From Bradyrhizobium sp. AUGA SZCCT0176 (GTDB lineage Bacteria > Pseudomonadota > Alphaproteobacteria > Rhizobiales > Xanthobacteraceae): a DNA stretch of 64,000 bases. Below the pieces are notes generated by a model that was not told the DNA's origin, searched no databases, and was given only the letters and a program-made list of their open reading frames with translations. The stretch spans positions 620,001 to 684,000 of the forward strand of contig NZ_JAFCMB010000001.1 of NCBI RefSeq assembly GCF_018130145.1, read 5' to 3'. The first letter of the stretch is position 1. Every line of letters starts with the position of its first letter. Positions 53,568-60,989 of the stretch are shown here, in pieces. The position numbers were made by a program, and so were the translations under genes.

Positions 53568-53825
53568 CGCAAATCCTCGGGCGTCAGGAGCGACAGATGG
53601 CGGAAAAAACTCAAGCTGACAAGTTCCGCCGTTGATCTTAGCGCGGGGCTATGCCGTGATCGAGTAACGGCGCTTCGATCCGCACACCTTGCTGCGGATG
53701 CTCAGGGCCGCTTGTGGCACAAAGCCGACATTGCCGCGACGTCGAGCCACGTCCGCTTTCAGGGGTAACTCGGAAGCCATTTGCTCGCATTGAGTGCTTC
53801 TCTGTTTGACCCATCTCGAAAGCAG
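53568..53825. other. No intact gene; dispersed-sequence relics
   Basis: The stretch GGCCGCTTGTGGCACAAAGC (53708-53727) to GTCCGCTTTCAGGGG reads RLWHKADIAATSSHVRFQG in one frame. This is a phrase typical of a dispersed Bradyrhizobium sequence often miscalled as protein. No ribosome site or domain supports a gene here. Confidence 0.45.
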
Positions 53826-53932
53826 GCTCTAGCGTTTCGAGCGAAGTGGATACCGGTTCGCGTGAAGAAAACGCGTCAGAACAAGAGTCTGGAGCTTCGG
53901 TTTTGCTTCAATCAGAACCGATAAGGCTCTAG
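53826..53932. repeat. Dispersed imperfect palindrome (CTCTAG...CTCTAG)
   Basis: The left end GCTCTAGCGTTTCGAGCGAA, the middle CCGGTTCGCGTGAAGAAAAC and the right end AATCAGAACCGATAAGGCTC form an imperfect inverted repeat bounded by CTCTAG. I recognise it as a frequent intergenic element of Bradyrhizobium. It ends about 60 bases before the gene at 53994 and could hold part of its promoter. Confidence 0.65.
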
Positions 53933-53993
53933 TCCAGCAGCGGCCCGATATGCTTTGATGCGTGGGGCTGGAACCGAAAAGCATGGTGGCCTC

Positions 53994-54290
53994 ATGTACA
54001 TAGTCATTCGAAAGTACACCAAGGTTCGCTCGGTTGCGGATGCTGCTCGCCGCGCCAAAAGCGGCGTCGGTCAGATGCTAAGGGAATCGCACGGATTCAG
54101 ATCCTATTATGTACTGGATGGGGGCGACGGCGTCGGTGTCGCTGTAATGATATTCGAGGACCGCGAAAGCGCCAATGCGGCGAACGAGAAGGTACTGGAG
54201 TTTGTTCAAGCAAGCCTGCATGATCTAAATCTTGGAGACCCTGAAATCATCGCCGGGGAAGTTTTGGTGAATATAGAATCTGATGCGTAA
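53994..54290 (+). CDS. Small ABM-like (dimeric alpha/beta barrel) protein
   Basis: A 98-residue protein MYIVIRKYTKVRSVADAARRAK...GFRSYYVLDGGDGVGVAVMIFEDRESANAANEKV. The strand-helix-strand-strand-helix order and the phrase on screening a new score resemble antibiotic-biosynthesis-monooxygenase-like stress proteins. No catalytic residues can be assigned. ATG 53994 is chosen over an upstream in-frame ATG because similarity to the fold begins here. A perfect hairpin follows the stop. Confidence 0.65.
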   Translation: MYIVIRKYTKVRSVADAARRAKSGVGQMLRESHGFRSYYVLDGGDGVGVAVMIFEDRESANAANEKVLEFVQASLHDLNLGDPEIIAGEVLVNIESDA

Positions 54291-54304
54291 TTGGGTGTGC
54301 CATC

Positions 54305-54356
54305 GCACATCTGAGAATCCTTAATCACGATAGTGAGTATGGATTCTCAGATGTGC
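54305..54356. terminator. Bidirectional hairpin, 16-bp perfect stem
   Basis: GCACATCTGAGAATCC (54305-54320) and GGATTCTCAGATGTGC (54341-54356) are exact inverted copies around a 20-base loop. It lies between the ends of a plus-strand and a minus-strand gene, the classic place for a shared terminator. T-runs are weak. Confidence 0.65.
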
Positions 54357-54388
54357 AATTTGACGAGGGCAGGTGGGGCGGCGGCCGG

Positions 54389-55078
54389 TCAATCGCGTCC
54401 GGGCCATTTGGCCCGATAGCGGATTTCGCTGCCGTCGGCGTTCGGTTGCCAGGGTCCGAGCTGAGCGGCGTGCGGCGCCTTGGCGGTCAGTCCGATGCGG
54501 TACACGCGGGCGGGCAGGCCCTTGATCTTGACCTCTAGTTGGCGATGGGCGGTACGAAAGGCGAGCTCGACGTCGCCTGCGATCACCGGCCGGTCGCCGT
54601 CGCGGCGGAACTGGTTGAATCTTGGCGCGCCCGGCATGCTGTTCTGATCGGTCTGCAACTCGATCGCGACGTCTGCCGCGGAAGCCGGCAACGCCGCGCC
54701 CGCGGGAAGGCGGACTTCGAATTGGAGAAGCGGGGTGGCGGCGTTCGGGTTGAGCCACGGCGTGGCTGTCGTGACCGCGTAGACGTAGTATGCCGTGCCG
54801 GCGGCGGCGCAGAGCAGGATCAGCGCGCCGAATGCCCTCAAGCTGTTGCCGGCTAGGCTGCCGGTGTTCTCGCCTCCGCGCATCCGCATCGCGAGCTTGG
54901 TACCGAGTACGAGGCCTGCGATCGCCCCGGCCGGCGCGAAGACGAACACCGCCAGCAGCGCGGAACCGATGGGGTCGGCGCGGTTTCCAGAACCGACGAG
55001 TTCGACGATCAGCAAGGTGGCGGCAAAGCCAACTGCCGCACCCGCCACCCCGCCGGCAATTTGCGGTAAATTCTTCAA
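54389..55078 (-). CDS. Hypothetical inner-membrane protein
   Basis: About 229 residues: two N-terminal transmembrane helices (IAGGVAGAAVGFAATLLIVEL; SALLAVFVFAPAGAIAGLVLG), a third near residue 85 (AFGALILLCAAAGTAYYVYAV), then a soluble beta-rich domain of 120 residues (LLQFEVRLPAGAALP; DVELAFRTAHRQLEVKI). I recognise no family. The start is uncertain: TTG 55078 sits just after GAGGGAC and at the natural beginning of the first helix; ATG 55132 adds an unlikely Cys/Ala-rich leader. Confidence 0.7.
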   Translation of the reverse strand: MKNLPQIAGGVAGAAVGFAATLLIVELVGSGNRADPIGSALLAVFVFAPAGAIAGLVLGTKLAMRMRGGENTGSLAGNSLRAFGALILLCAAAGTAYYVYAVTTATPWLNPNAATPLLQFEVRLPAGAALPASAADVAIELQTDQNSMPGAPRFNQFRRDGDRPVIAGDVELAFRTAHRQLEVKIKGLPARVYRIGLTAKAPHAAQLGPWQPNADGSEIRYRAKWPGRD

Positions 55079-55265
55079 ATGTCCCTCGAATGCTCGGACG
55101 GCGCAGCAGGCTGCGGCGCAGGCCGTCCGCATTTGACGTGACCGGCCGGCAATTCGTTCATGGCTTTGGAGGCGAAATCACAAAATTTGGCCCGACCCGC
55201 CGGGCGCGATGGCGATCCAGCGATCAAGGGCCGATTTTCCAGAGTGTCCGGATTGTCTTCCGCCC

Positions 55266-55635
55266 TCACTCCGTGCCGCCGAACACGGGCGTTGCGAACG
55301 TATAGCTGGGGTTGAGCAGGATGGCGTCCGCATGTCCGGTCAGACTTGCATTCAAGCTGACATTCACGTTTGCGGGAAATCTGCCGACCTGGATCTGCCG
55401 GGCGGCAGTGACGGCGCCGGGAGCCGCAACCGAGGTGTGGTAATTATACCTCCGCCATCGCCCAGCCCGGCACGCCGGGCGCGGCCGCAAGACTGCCAAA
55501 CTGCCCGGGCAACCAGAACGAATAACCGTTCTCGTCCGCGCTGACCTGCGCGGGCGAAAATGCGGCGATCCCGATCGCGAGGATCAGACCGGCCTGGATC
55601 CGGCGGGCGCGCATCTCTACTTTCCGGAAGATCAA
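55266..55635 (-). pseudogene. Frameshifted, truncated SphA/MetA-pathway outer-membrane transporter
   Basis: The first frame gives a signal peptide and ADENGYSFWLPGQFGSL...PGWAMAEV then a stop. Reading resumes one base over as YHTSVAAPGAVTAARQIQ...LLNPSYTFATPVFGG before another stop at 55266. Joined, these are the first 110 or so residues of the phenol-degradation MetA/SphA-like family (about 300 residues). Removing one A in the TATAATT around 55445 restores V-Y-Y-H-T. The remaining two thirds are absent, so this is a decayed gene, not only a sequencing slip. Confidence 0.7.
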
Positions 55636-55645
55636 CCCGCAGACC

Positions 55646-55903
55646 TCAGCGCCTGCCGACGCGATTCACCGGACCACCACGGTTCATAGGCGTGCCCGGA
55701 CGCACTCCGACACCTCGGGCACCGACACCGGGTGTCACCACGGCCCGTGCGACCGGCCGCGCCACCAATCGGACGCCGGGCCTTACGACGCAGCCCGCCG
55801 GATAAGAGATGTACTGGCAGTACACGACGGCGCTGGCCTGTTCAGTGCTTGCGACCATGGACCCGGCGATCAGCAGCGCTGACAGCGAAATCGAGAGCTT
55901 CAT
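55646..55903 (-). CDS. Small secreted Arg/Gly/Pro-rich protein
   Basis: An 85-residue protein with a clear signal peptide (MKLSISLSALLIAGSMVASTEQASA). The mature part starts VVYCQYISYPAGCVV with two Cys, then a repetitive VRPGVRLVARPVARAVVTPG tail. GGAGGAGG before the ATG is a strong ribosome site. Similar short periplasmic proteins are common in Bradyrhizobium; no function is known to me. Confidence 0.75.
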   Translation of the reverse strand: MKLSISLSALLIAGSMVASTEQASAVVYCQYISYPAGCVVRPGVRLVARPVARAVVTPGVGARGVGVRPGTPMNRGGPVNRVGRR

Positions 55904-56013
55904 TTTTGCCTCCTCCGTTCGGAAACGCTGAATGCGTTTCGTTAAGCCGAGTGCTGGTTAGGAAGCCGCAGAGCTCCAGAGCGCCGCGGTTCTTGTCTGT
56001 CGTTTAGAAGACC

Positions 56014-56163
56014 TTACCGGCAGGTCGTGGCGATCCGGCCGTAGGCATCGGCGACTTGCGTGCATGCGTCGCTGTTCTGAGCGCTCGCAGCGGGAATGAA
56101 GGAAATGCTAATCATGAGAAATGCCCCGATGAAAACGCTGCGCCGGGATATCGCTTGTATCAC
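56014..56163 (-). CDS. Tiny secreted protein with two Cys
   Basis: GTG 56163 to TAA 56014 encodes 49 residues: basic start VIQAISRRS, hydrophobic core VFIGAFLMISISFIP, signal-peptidase site AASAQN, and a 19-residue mature part with Cys at two positions (DACTQVADAYGRIATTCR). The whole is a textbook signal peptide plus small mature peptide. The ribosome site is weak. It is unlikely to be chance but needs expression evidence. Confidence 0.4.
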   Translation of the reverse strand: MIQAISRRSVFIGAFLMISISFIPAASAQNSDACTQVADAYGRIATTCR

Positions 56164-56277
56164 TTTCTCATCGCGCTTTCTGCCGTTGAATACGTCAATA
56201 TCAATGTCCTTCCTTTTTCTCGACAGTAGCCGGCACCCTACGTCTCTGTTGCAAAGACTTCGGACGCAGCCGAATGA

Positions 56278-56700
56278 TCATCTGGGCGGGCAAAGCTTGT
56301 CGCAGATCGAGACGGCATTTTTGATATTGTCCTGGACACTGCAGAGCTCATTGAGTCCTCGCACCGCCGCGCAAGTGTTGCGAGGGCCGTTCTTGATCTT
56401 CGGCATGGACGGCTCGACGATCCGCCAGGCATTACCGAACTTTGCATCGCAGTTGCCGCAAAAGAACGAACGCTTCATTTAAGCTGCGTGGAGGCTTTCG
56501 GCCGTCCGCCAGCAGCGCTGCTCGCCGAACTTCGTCTCCATGCAGCGCGCCGCGCTTTATCGCGTCCCGGACAGCAGACAAACGTCACGGCTGTGGCCGC
56601 GCTTTATGGCTTCACGCATTTCGGGCGGTTCGCGGAAATCTATCGGCGCCAATTCGCAGAGCTGCCGTCCGCGACCTTATCCAGGGCGCGAGGCGCCTGA
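56278..56700 (+). pseudogene. Truncated AraC-type regulator (C-terminal DNA-binding half)
   Basis: The frame opens after a TGA at 56275 and has no usable start until GTG 56488, yet reads continuously as an AraC/XylS DNA-binding domain: RLDDPPGITELCIAVAAKERTLH, then AFGRPPAALLAELRLHAARRAL, VTAVAALYGFTHFGRFAEIYR and FAELPSATLSR. Both helix-turn-helix units are intact. The N-terminal sensor half is missing, so it is most likely a remnant. If translated from GTG 56488 only the second helix-turn-helix would be made. Confidence 0.65.
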
Positions 56701-56760
56701 CCGCGGCGCTAACGTCGCTTTGGTCACTACACGGACTCTACGTTGCCGCGGCGCGTGCGT

Positions 56761-57957
56761 CTAATGCCCGACGATCTCCGGCAGCCGTGTCGCCGGCGGC
56801 GTGTTGCGGCTGCGCTGGGTACGGACGATGCCGTCGATGATGGTCATGCCGATGCCGGGCAGGTCGCCGAGCTGCACGCTGTGCAGAAGGTTCTTTCCCG
56901 GTGAATGCTGTGCCATGTCCATGATGACGAAGTCGGCGGAGCGGCCGACCTCGATCAGGCCGCAGTCGAGCGCGCGCATGCGGGCGGTGTTGCCGGTGGC
57001 GAGGCAGAAGGCGATTTCGGCCGGCAGTTCGCCGAGCGAGGACAATAGCGACACCATGCGCAAAATGCCGAGCGGCTGCACGCCGGAGCCGGCCGGCGCG
57101 TCGGTGCCGAGGATGACGCGGTGCAGGTCGCCCATCTCACGCGCGGTGCGCAGCGTGAACAGCGCCGAGCGTTCATTGCCGTTGTGAACCAGCTCCAGCC
57201 CGCGCTTGCAGCCCTCGCAGATGCAGCGGATCTGGTCGTCGGGCAGGGCGGTGTGGCCGCCATTGATGTGACCGACCACATCGGTGTCGGCTTCCAGCAC
57301 CACGTCCTTGTCGATCAGGCCGGAGCCTGGGATCGAAGGCCCGCCGGTGTGGATCGTGCTCTGGATGCCGTATTTGCGCGCCCAGCCCACCATCTTGCGC
57401 GCAGTCGGGCCGTCCTTGACGCCGCCGAGACCGACTTCGCCGAGCAGCTTGACGCCGGCCGCGGCGAGCTCCTTGAAATCGTCCTCGACCATCTCGCTTT
57501 CGATCACGGGCGCGCCGGCATGGATCTTCACGCCGCCGGGCCGCAGATTCCAGAACGCGCGCTGCGCGAAGATCGCCATCGCCTTGACGCCGACGACGTC
57601 GCGGGGACGGCCCGGCATATGCACTTCGCCGGCTGAAATCATCGTGGTGACGCCGCCATGCAGATAGCTGTCGATCCAGCCCATCTGGTTCTGCCGCGGC
57701 GTCCAGTCGCCGGCGACGGGATGGACGTGGCTGTCGATCAGCCCGGGGGCGACCGTGGTGCCGTTGGCATTAACGACGGTCGTGGCGCCCTCGGTGTCGA
57801 CGTCCTTGAGGCGGCCGATCGCGGTGATTTTGCCGTTCTCGGCCACGATCGTATCGGCGTCCAGGATCGGCTTTTCCAGCATCCCCGACAGCAGCAGCCC
57901 GATATTGCGGATCACCAGCTTGCTCGGGCCGCTTGCCTGGGGTGCGTCGTGCGCCAT
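56761..57957 (-). CDS. ena: Enamidase (tetrahydro-6-oxonicotinate amidohydrolase)
   Basis: A 398-residue metal amidohydrolase closely resembling enamidase of Eubacterium barkeri, which opens 1,4,5,6-tetrahydro-6-oxonicotinate to 2-formylglutarate and ammonia. Shared phrases are LHGGVTTMISAGEVHMPGRP, IHTGGPSIPGS, GHINGGHTAL, ATGNTARM and the terminal RSRNTPPATR. Metal and active-site residues: DSHVHP (HxH), EVGLGG, IHTGG, GHINGG, GTDAP. AAGGA eight bases before ATG 57957 fixes the start. It is divergent from fpr around a double palindrome that matches the hnr operator 26 kb away. Confidence 0.88.
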   Translation of the reverse strand: MAHDAPQASGPSKLVIRNIGLLLSGMLEKPILDADTIVAENGKITAIGRLKDVDTEGATTVVNANGTTVAPGLIDSHVHPVAGDWTPRQNQMGWIDSYLHGGVTTMISAGEVHMPGRPRDVVGVKAMAIFAQRAFWNLRPGGVKIHAGAPVIESEMVEDDFKELAAAGVKLLGEVGLGGVKDGPTARKMVGWARKYGIQSTIHTGGPSIPGSGLIDKDVVLEADTDVVGHINGGHTALPDDQIRCICEGCKRGLELVHNGNERSALFTLRTAREMGDLHRVILGTDAPAGSGVQPLGILRMVSLLSSLGELPAEIAFCLATGNTARMRALDCGLIEVGRSADFVIMDMAQHSPGKNLLHSVQLGDLPGIGMTIIDGIVRTQRSRNTPPATRLPEIVGH

Positions 57958-58041
57958 CGGATTTTCCTTGTTGTTCAATGCCTTCAGGGCGTTGCCGGCC
58001 ATCTTGCCCGCGGCTTGACGGCGGGATCAAGAAGGATTATT

Positions 58042-58072
58042 CATTCGTACACGAATGATCGTATACGAATGA
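58042..58072. promoter_or_regulatory. Double operator between enamidase and fpr
   Basis: CATTCGTACACGAATG (58042-58057) is directly followed by the perfect palindrome TCGTATACGA (58059-58068) inside ATCGTATACGAATG. TTCGTACACGAA is the exact reverse complement of the 12-mer at 31973-31984 before hnr; TCGTATACGAA matches the same consensus. Tandem sites between divergent genes suggest coordinate repression of both. Confidence 0.65.
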
Positions 58073-58109
58073 TTTTGCCGACACAATCTGCCTCCAATCG
58101 GATCGAAAG

Positions 58110-58883
58110 ATGAGCAATTTCAATCAGGAAAGCGTTCTCAGCGTCCATCACTGGACCGACACGCTGTTCTCCTTCACCACGACGCGCGATCCCTCGTTCC
58201 GTTTTCGCAACGGCGAGTTCACCATGATCGGGCTGAAGGTCGGCGAGAAGCCGCTGCTGCGCGCCTACAGCGTCGCCAGCGCCAATTATGAGGACCGGCT
58301 CGAATTCTTCTCGATCAAGGTGCCGGACGGGCCGCTGACCTCGCGCCTCCAGCATCTCAAGGAAGGCGACGAGATCATCGTCAGCCGCAAGGCCACCGGG
58401 ACGCTGGTGATCGACAATCTGCAGGACGGCCGCAATCTCTATTTGATCGGCACCGGCACGGGCCTCGCGCCGTTTCTGAGCGTGATCAAGGATCCCGAAA
58501 CCTATGAGCGCTTCGAGAAGGTGGTGCTGCTGCACGGCTGCCGCCGCGTCGCCGAACTCGCCTATGGTGAGATGATCACCAAGGAACTGCCGAACGACGA
58601 ACTGATCGGCGAACTCGTGCGCAACCAGTTGATCTATTATCCGACGGTGACCCGCGATCCCTTCCACAACCGCGGCCGCATCACCGACCTGATCAATTCC
58701 GGCAAGCTGTTCGCGGATATCGGGCTTGCCCCGCTCGAAGCCGCGCATGACCGCGTCATGATCTGCGGCAGCCCGGCGCTGGTCGCCGACACCCGCACAC
58801 TGCTGGGCGGCAAGGGCTTTGTCGAAGGCAATCACGGCGAGGCGGCGCAGTTCGTGGTCGAGAAAGCGTTCGCGGAGCGGTAA
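58110..58883 (+). CDS. fpr: Ferredoxin/flavodoxin-NADP reductase
   Basis: A 257-residue FAD reductase of the bacterial Fpr class: RAYSVASANYED (FAD isoalloxazine contact), GTGTGLAPFLSVI (NADP pyrophosphate), VVLLHGCRRVAELAY (adenine-ribose binding) and MICGSPALVADT near the end. It moves electrons between NADPH and ferredoxin or flavodoxin in the cytoplasm. Paired with enamidase through a shared operator, it could supply reduced ferredoxin for 6-hydroxynicotinate reductase. No ferredoxin gene is in the window. GGATCGAAAG precedes the ATG. Confidence 0.93.
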   Translation: MSNFNQESVLSVHHWTDTLFSFTTTRDPSFRFRNGEFTMIGLKVGEKPLLRAYSVASANYEDRLEFFSIKVPDGPLTSRLQHLKEGDEIIVSRKATGTLVIDNLQDGRNLYLIGTGTGLAPFLSVIKDPETYERFEKVVLLHGCRRVAELAYGEMITKELPNDELIGELVRNQLIYYPTVTRDPFHNRGRITDLINSGKLFADIGLAPLEAAHDRVMICGSPALVADTRTLLGGKGFVEGNHGEAAQFVVEKAFAER

Positions 58884-58968
58884 CCGAGGACTGCGAGACC
58901 GGGCCCATCCTTTCTTTGCATGGGGTTGTTTTCGCTATTCTTGTGTCTGGGCCCTTTGGGGCCCATGA

Positions 58969-59742
58969 CTAGGGTCGAATGGCCGGGGCTTCTAGCGGCA
59001 TGCCCTTGGCCCGCGACATCAGATAAAGCTCCAGCTCGACCAGTTCAGGCGCGCCGTAATCATAGGCCTGCGCGCGGATGCCCGTCATGCAGGCGCGCAG
59101 CCGGCGCTGCAGCGATCCCAGTGATTGCCACTCCAGCCGATAAAGCGGGTAACCCGTCGGGTGTCCTTGCGTGATCGCCGATCCGGCCAGGCGCTTATCC
59201 CAATTCTCATCGTGGCAATTGGTGCAGCCGAGATTGAGCTGGCCCTGCCGCTGCATGAACAGCTCACGGCCCTTGGCGACGAACGGCGCTAGCTGCGGAT
59301 CGCTACCGGTCTCGATCGCAGCCCCGCGCGATTGCTGCGCCACAAAGGCGGTCAGCGCCAGCAATTCGCGGCTCTCGTAAGGAAGCGGCGTCGCCTGCTG
59401 ATGAGTGGCGCGGCACAGATTGATGCGCTGTTCGAGATCGACGGGCCGGCCGAGCGCCTTGTCGAAGGCGGGATAATGCGCCGCGACGCCCCTCATGCTC
59501 GCGCGCGCGTCCTGATGGCAATCGGCGCAGGCCTTGTTTGCAACGCCCGTCTTGCCCGCCCACAATTTCTCGCCGTCGAGCACCCACAGCATGCCGGGAT
59601 TTGTCGTGTCGTCGTCCTGCATCGCCCTGGTGTCCGGCGCCATGAAGCTGGCGCCGGAGCGGCGTTCTGCTTGCGGAATTTCAGCGCCGGCGGCATCCAC
59701 CGCGAGCAGAGCAGACAGAACGATGAGGCCGGCCAATCTCAT
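58969..59742 (-). CDS. soxA: SoxA, di-haem cytochrome of thiosulfate oxidation
   Basis: A 257-residue periplasmic cytochrome with signal peptide MRLAGLIVLSALLAVDAAGA. Two haem sites are CADCH and CTNCH, and RRLRACMTGIRA holds the Cys that ligates the active haem and forms a persulfide during SoxYZ loading. With SoxX it joins thiosulfate to the SoxY Cys. It overlaps soxZ by four bases and ends the operon. Confidence 0.93.
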   Translation of the reverse strand: MRLAGLIVLSALLAVDAAGAEIPQAERRSGASFMAPDTRAMQDDDTTNPGMLWVLDGEKLWAGKTGVANKACADCHQDARASMRGVAAHYPAFDKALGRPVDLEQRINLCRATHQQATPLPYESRELLALTAFVAQQSRGAAIETGSDPQLAPFVAKGRELFMQRQGQLNLGCTNCHDENWDKRLAGSAITQGHPTGYPLYRLEWQSLGSLQRRLRACMTGIRAQAYDYGAPELVELELYLMSRAKGMPLEAPAIRP

Positions 59743-60059
59743 TCGACGGTGATCGAGGCCGACGCGGTTTCGGAAAAGCCGTTATCGCCGATCCATTCGA
59801 ACTCGAACTTGCCGCTCGCTGTCGCCGTGGTGAAGAAGGTGATGAACGGATTGGCGGCGATCGCAGCAAACAGATCGGCGCGAAAAATCTCGGTGCCATT
59901 ATAGCGGCATGCAAAACTCGTGATGATGTCGCGCGGCACCACCTCGCCGGTGGCGGTATGCCGATAGCCGGTTTCCATGATGTGCGACATCAGCGTCTTG
60001 ATCTCGATGATATCGCCGCGTTTGGCTTTGGCGGGAACGTTGATCAGTGCGGAGGCCAT
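59739..60059 (-). CDS. soxZ: SoxZ, carrier-protein subunit
   Basis: A 106-residue immunoglobulin-like protein: ALINVPAKAKRGDIIEIKTLMSH, then ETGYRHTATGEVVPRDIITSF and the closing strands ATASGKFEFEWIGDNGFSETASA. It pairs with SoxY to carry sulfur intermediates in the periplasm. It has no signal peptide of its own; it is co-exported with SoxY through the latter's Tat leader. It overlaps soxY by one base and soxA by four. Confidence 0.95.
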   Translation of the reverse strand: MASALINVPAKAKRGDIIEIKTLMSHIMETGYRHTATGEVVPRDIITSFACRYNGTEIFRADLFAAIAANPFITFFTTATASGKFEFEWIGDNGFSETASASITVE

Positions 60060-60541
60060 CAGATCACCTCATCAGTGCAGGCCGCCAGCGTCACCACGAC
60101 GTCGACGCTGGCCGACCAGAACGAGCCGTCGGACAACCGCGCGATGGCGACGATCTTCTGGCTGTCGGCGAGGCGAATCCGCGTGGACACCTGCGCGCGG
60201 CCGGAATGCGGACCGAGATGGAAGTTGCCGATATTGGGCTGCGGGTTCTTCTCGTTGAAGATGTGGATGCTGCGGACGTGATCCTCCGGCGCCATCGGGC
60301 TCGCGACGTTGACGGTCAGCGGCACGGTGTTGCCGTTCTCGACCAGCGGCGGCACGTCGAGCTTGACCTTGCCGGTGCGCACTTGCGCGCCATTGGTGAT
60401 GGTGCGGATCGCGGATGCGAGTTCGGCGGGCGTCGCTTCGCTCGGCCGCACCGTTACGATCGGGACGGCGCCGAGCACGGCCGCGCCGCCGGCGAGGCCG
60501 AGGAACTGGCGGCGTGTGGAATCCTTGTGTTGCATCGTCAC
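60059..60541 (-). CDS. soxY: SoxY, sulfur-carrier subunit, atypical C-terminus
   Basis: A 160-residue protein with a twin-arginine leader (STRRQFLGLAGGAAVLG). The fold matches SoxY (DVPPLVENGNTVPLTVNV; HVRSIHIFNEKNPQPNIGNF; IRLADSQKIVAIARLSDGSFW). Classical SoxY ends with GGCGG, whose Cys carries the substrate on a swinging arm. Here the end is VTLAACTDEVI: a Cys is present, but the glycines are replaced and the tail is longer. Carrier function may be kept, but the arm should be stiffer. It is four bases from soxX. Confidence 0.9.
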   Translation of the reverse strand: MTMQHKDSTRRQFLGLAGGAAVLGAVPIVTVRPSEATPAELASAIRTITNGAQVRTGKVKLDVPPLVENGNTVPLTVNVASPMAPEDHVRSIHIFNEKNPQPNIGNFHLGPHSGRAQVSTRIRLADSQKIVAIARLSDGSFWSASVDVVVTLAACTDEVI

Positions 60542-60544
60542 TTC

Positions 60545-60982
60545 CTATTCGCGCAGCGTCACCAGATAAGCCACGATATCTTCGATCTGTTCCGCCGACA
60601 GGATCGGCTTGCCGCGCCACGCCGGACCAACACGATGCAGGCCGTCCACGCGATAATAGGACGGCATGATCGTCGCTTCATTGAGGCGGCTCGCGTCCAC
60701 CAGCCGCAGCCGCAACTGCCCTTCCGACCAGCGGCTGCCGGAGCCGGCGAGGTTGGGGGCCAGATCGCCCTGAAATTTCTCTTCCGGAAACGGTCCGTTG
60801 TGGCAGAGGATGCAGGTGCTTTGGCGGTTGAGGAGGGTCGTCCGCCCGCGCGCGGGATCGCCGGGCGCACCGGTCAGCGACATCGCAATGGCGTCGCCTG
60901 TCACGGCGTAGCGGCGCAGCTCTTGCGCGGCAGCGAGGCCGGGCAAAGCGAGCAGTGCGCCCGCAAGGATCGGACCCGACAT
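60545..60982 (-). CDS. soxX: SoxX, mono-haem cytochrome c
   Basis: A 145-residue protein with signal peptide MSGPILAGALLALPGLAAAQ, haem site CILCHNGP and axial Met in TIMPSYYR. It partners SoxA. ATG 60982 begins eight bases after the flavoprotein stop; a TTG at 60997 is a possible earlier start. Length and motifs are normal for SoxX. Confidence 0.9.
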   Translation of the reverse strand: MSGPILAGALLALPGLAAAQELRRYAVTGDAIAMSLTGAPGDPARGRTTLLNRQSTCILCHNGPFPEEKFQGDLAPNLAGSGSRWSEGQLRLRLVDASRLNEATIMPSYYRVDGLHRVGPAWRGKPILSAEQIEDIVAYLVTLRE

Positions 60983-60989
60983 GCGCAGT

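Noticed and set aside
53352..53768. 138-codon plus-strand frame near the PRPP synthetase start
   Set aside because: Mostly antisense to the synthetase; its tail is a known type of dispersed-repeat translation.
56278..56478. Minus-strand 66-residue frame with CGNC and further Cys
   Set aside because: It looks slightly like a zinc ribbon, but there is no ribosome site and it is antisense to the AraC remnant, whose similarity is much stronger.
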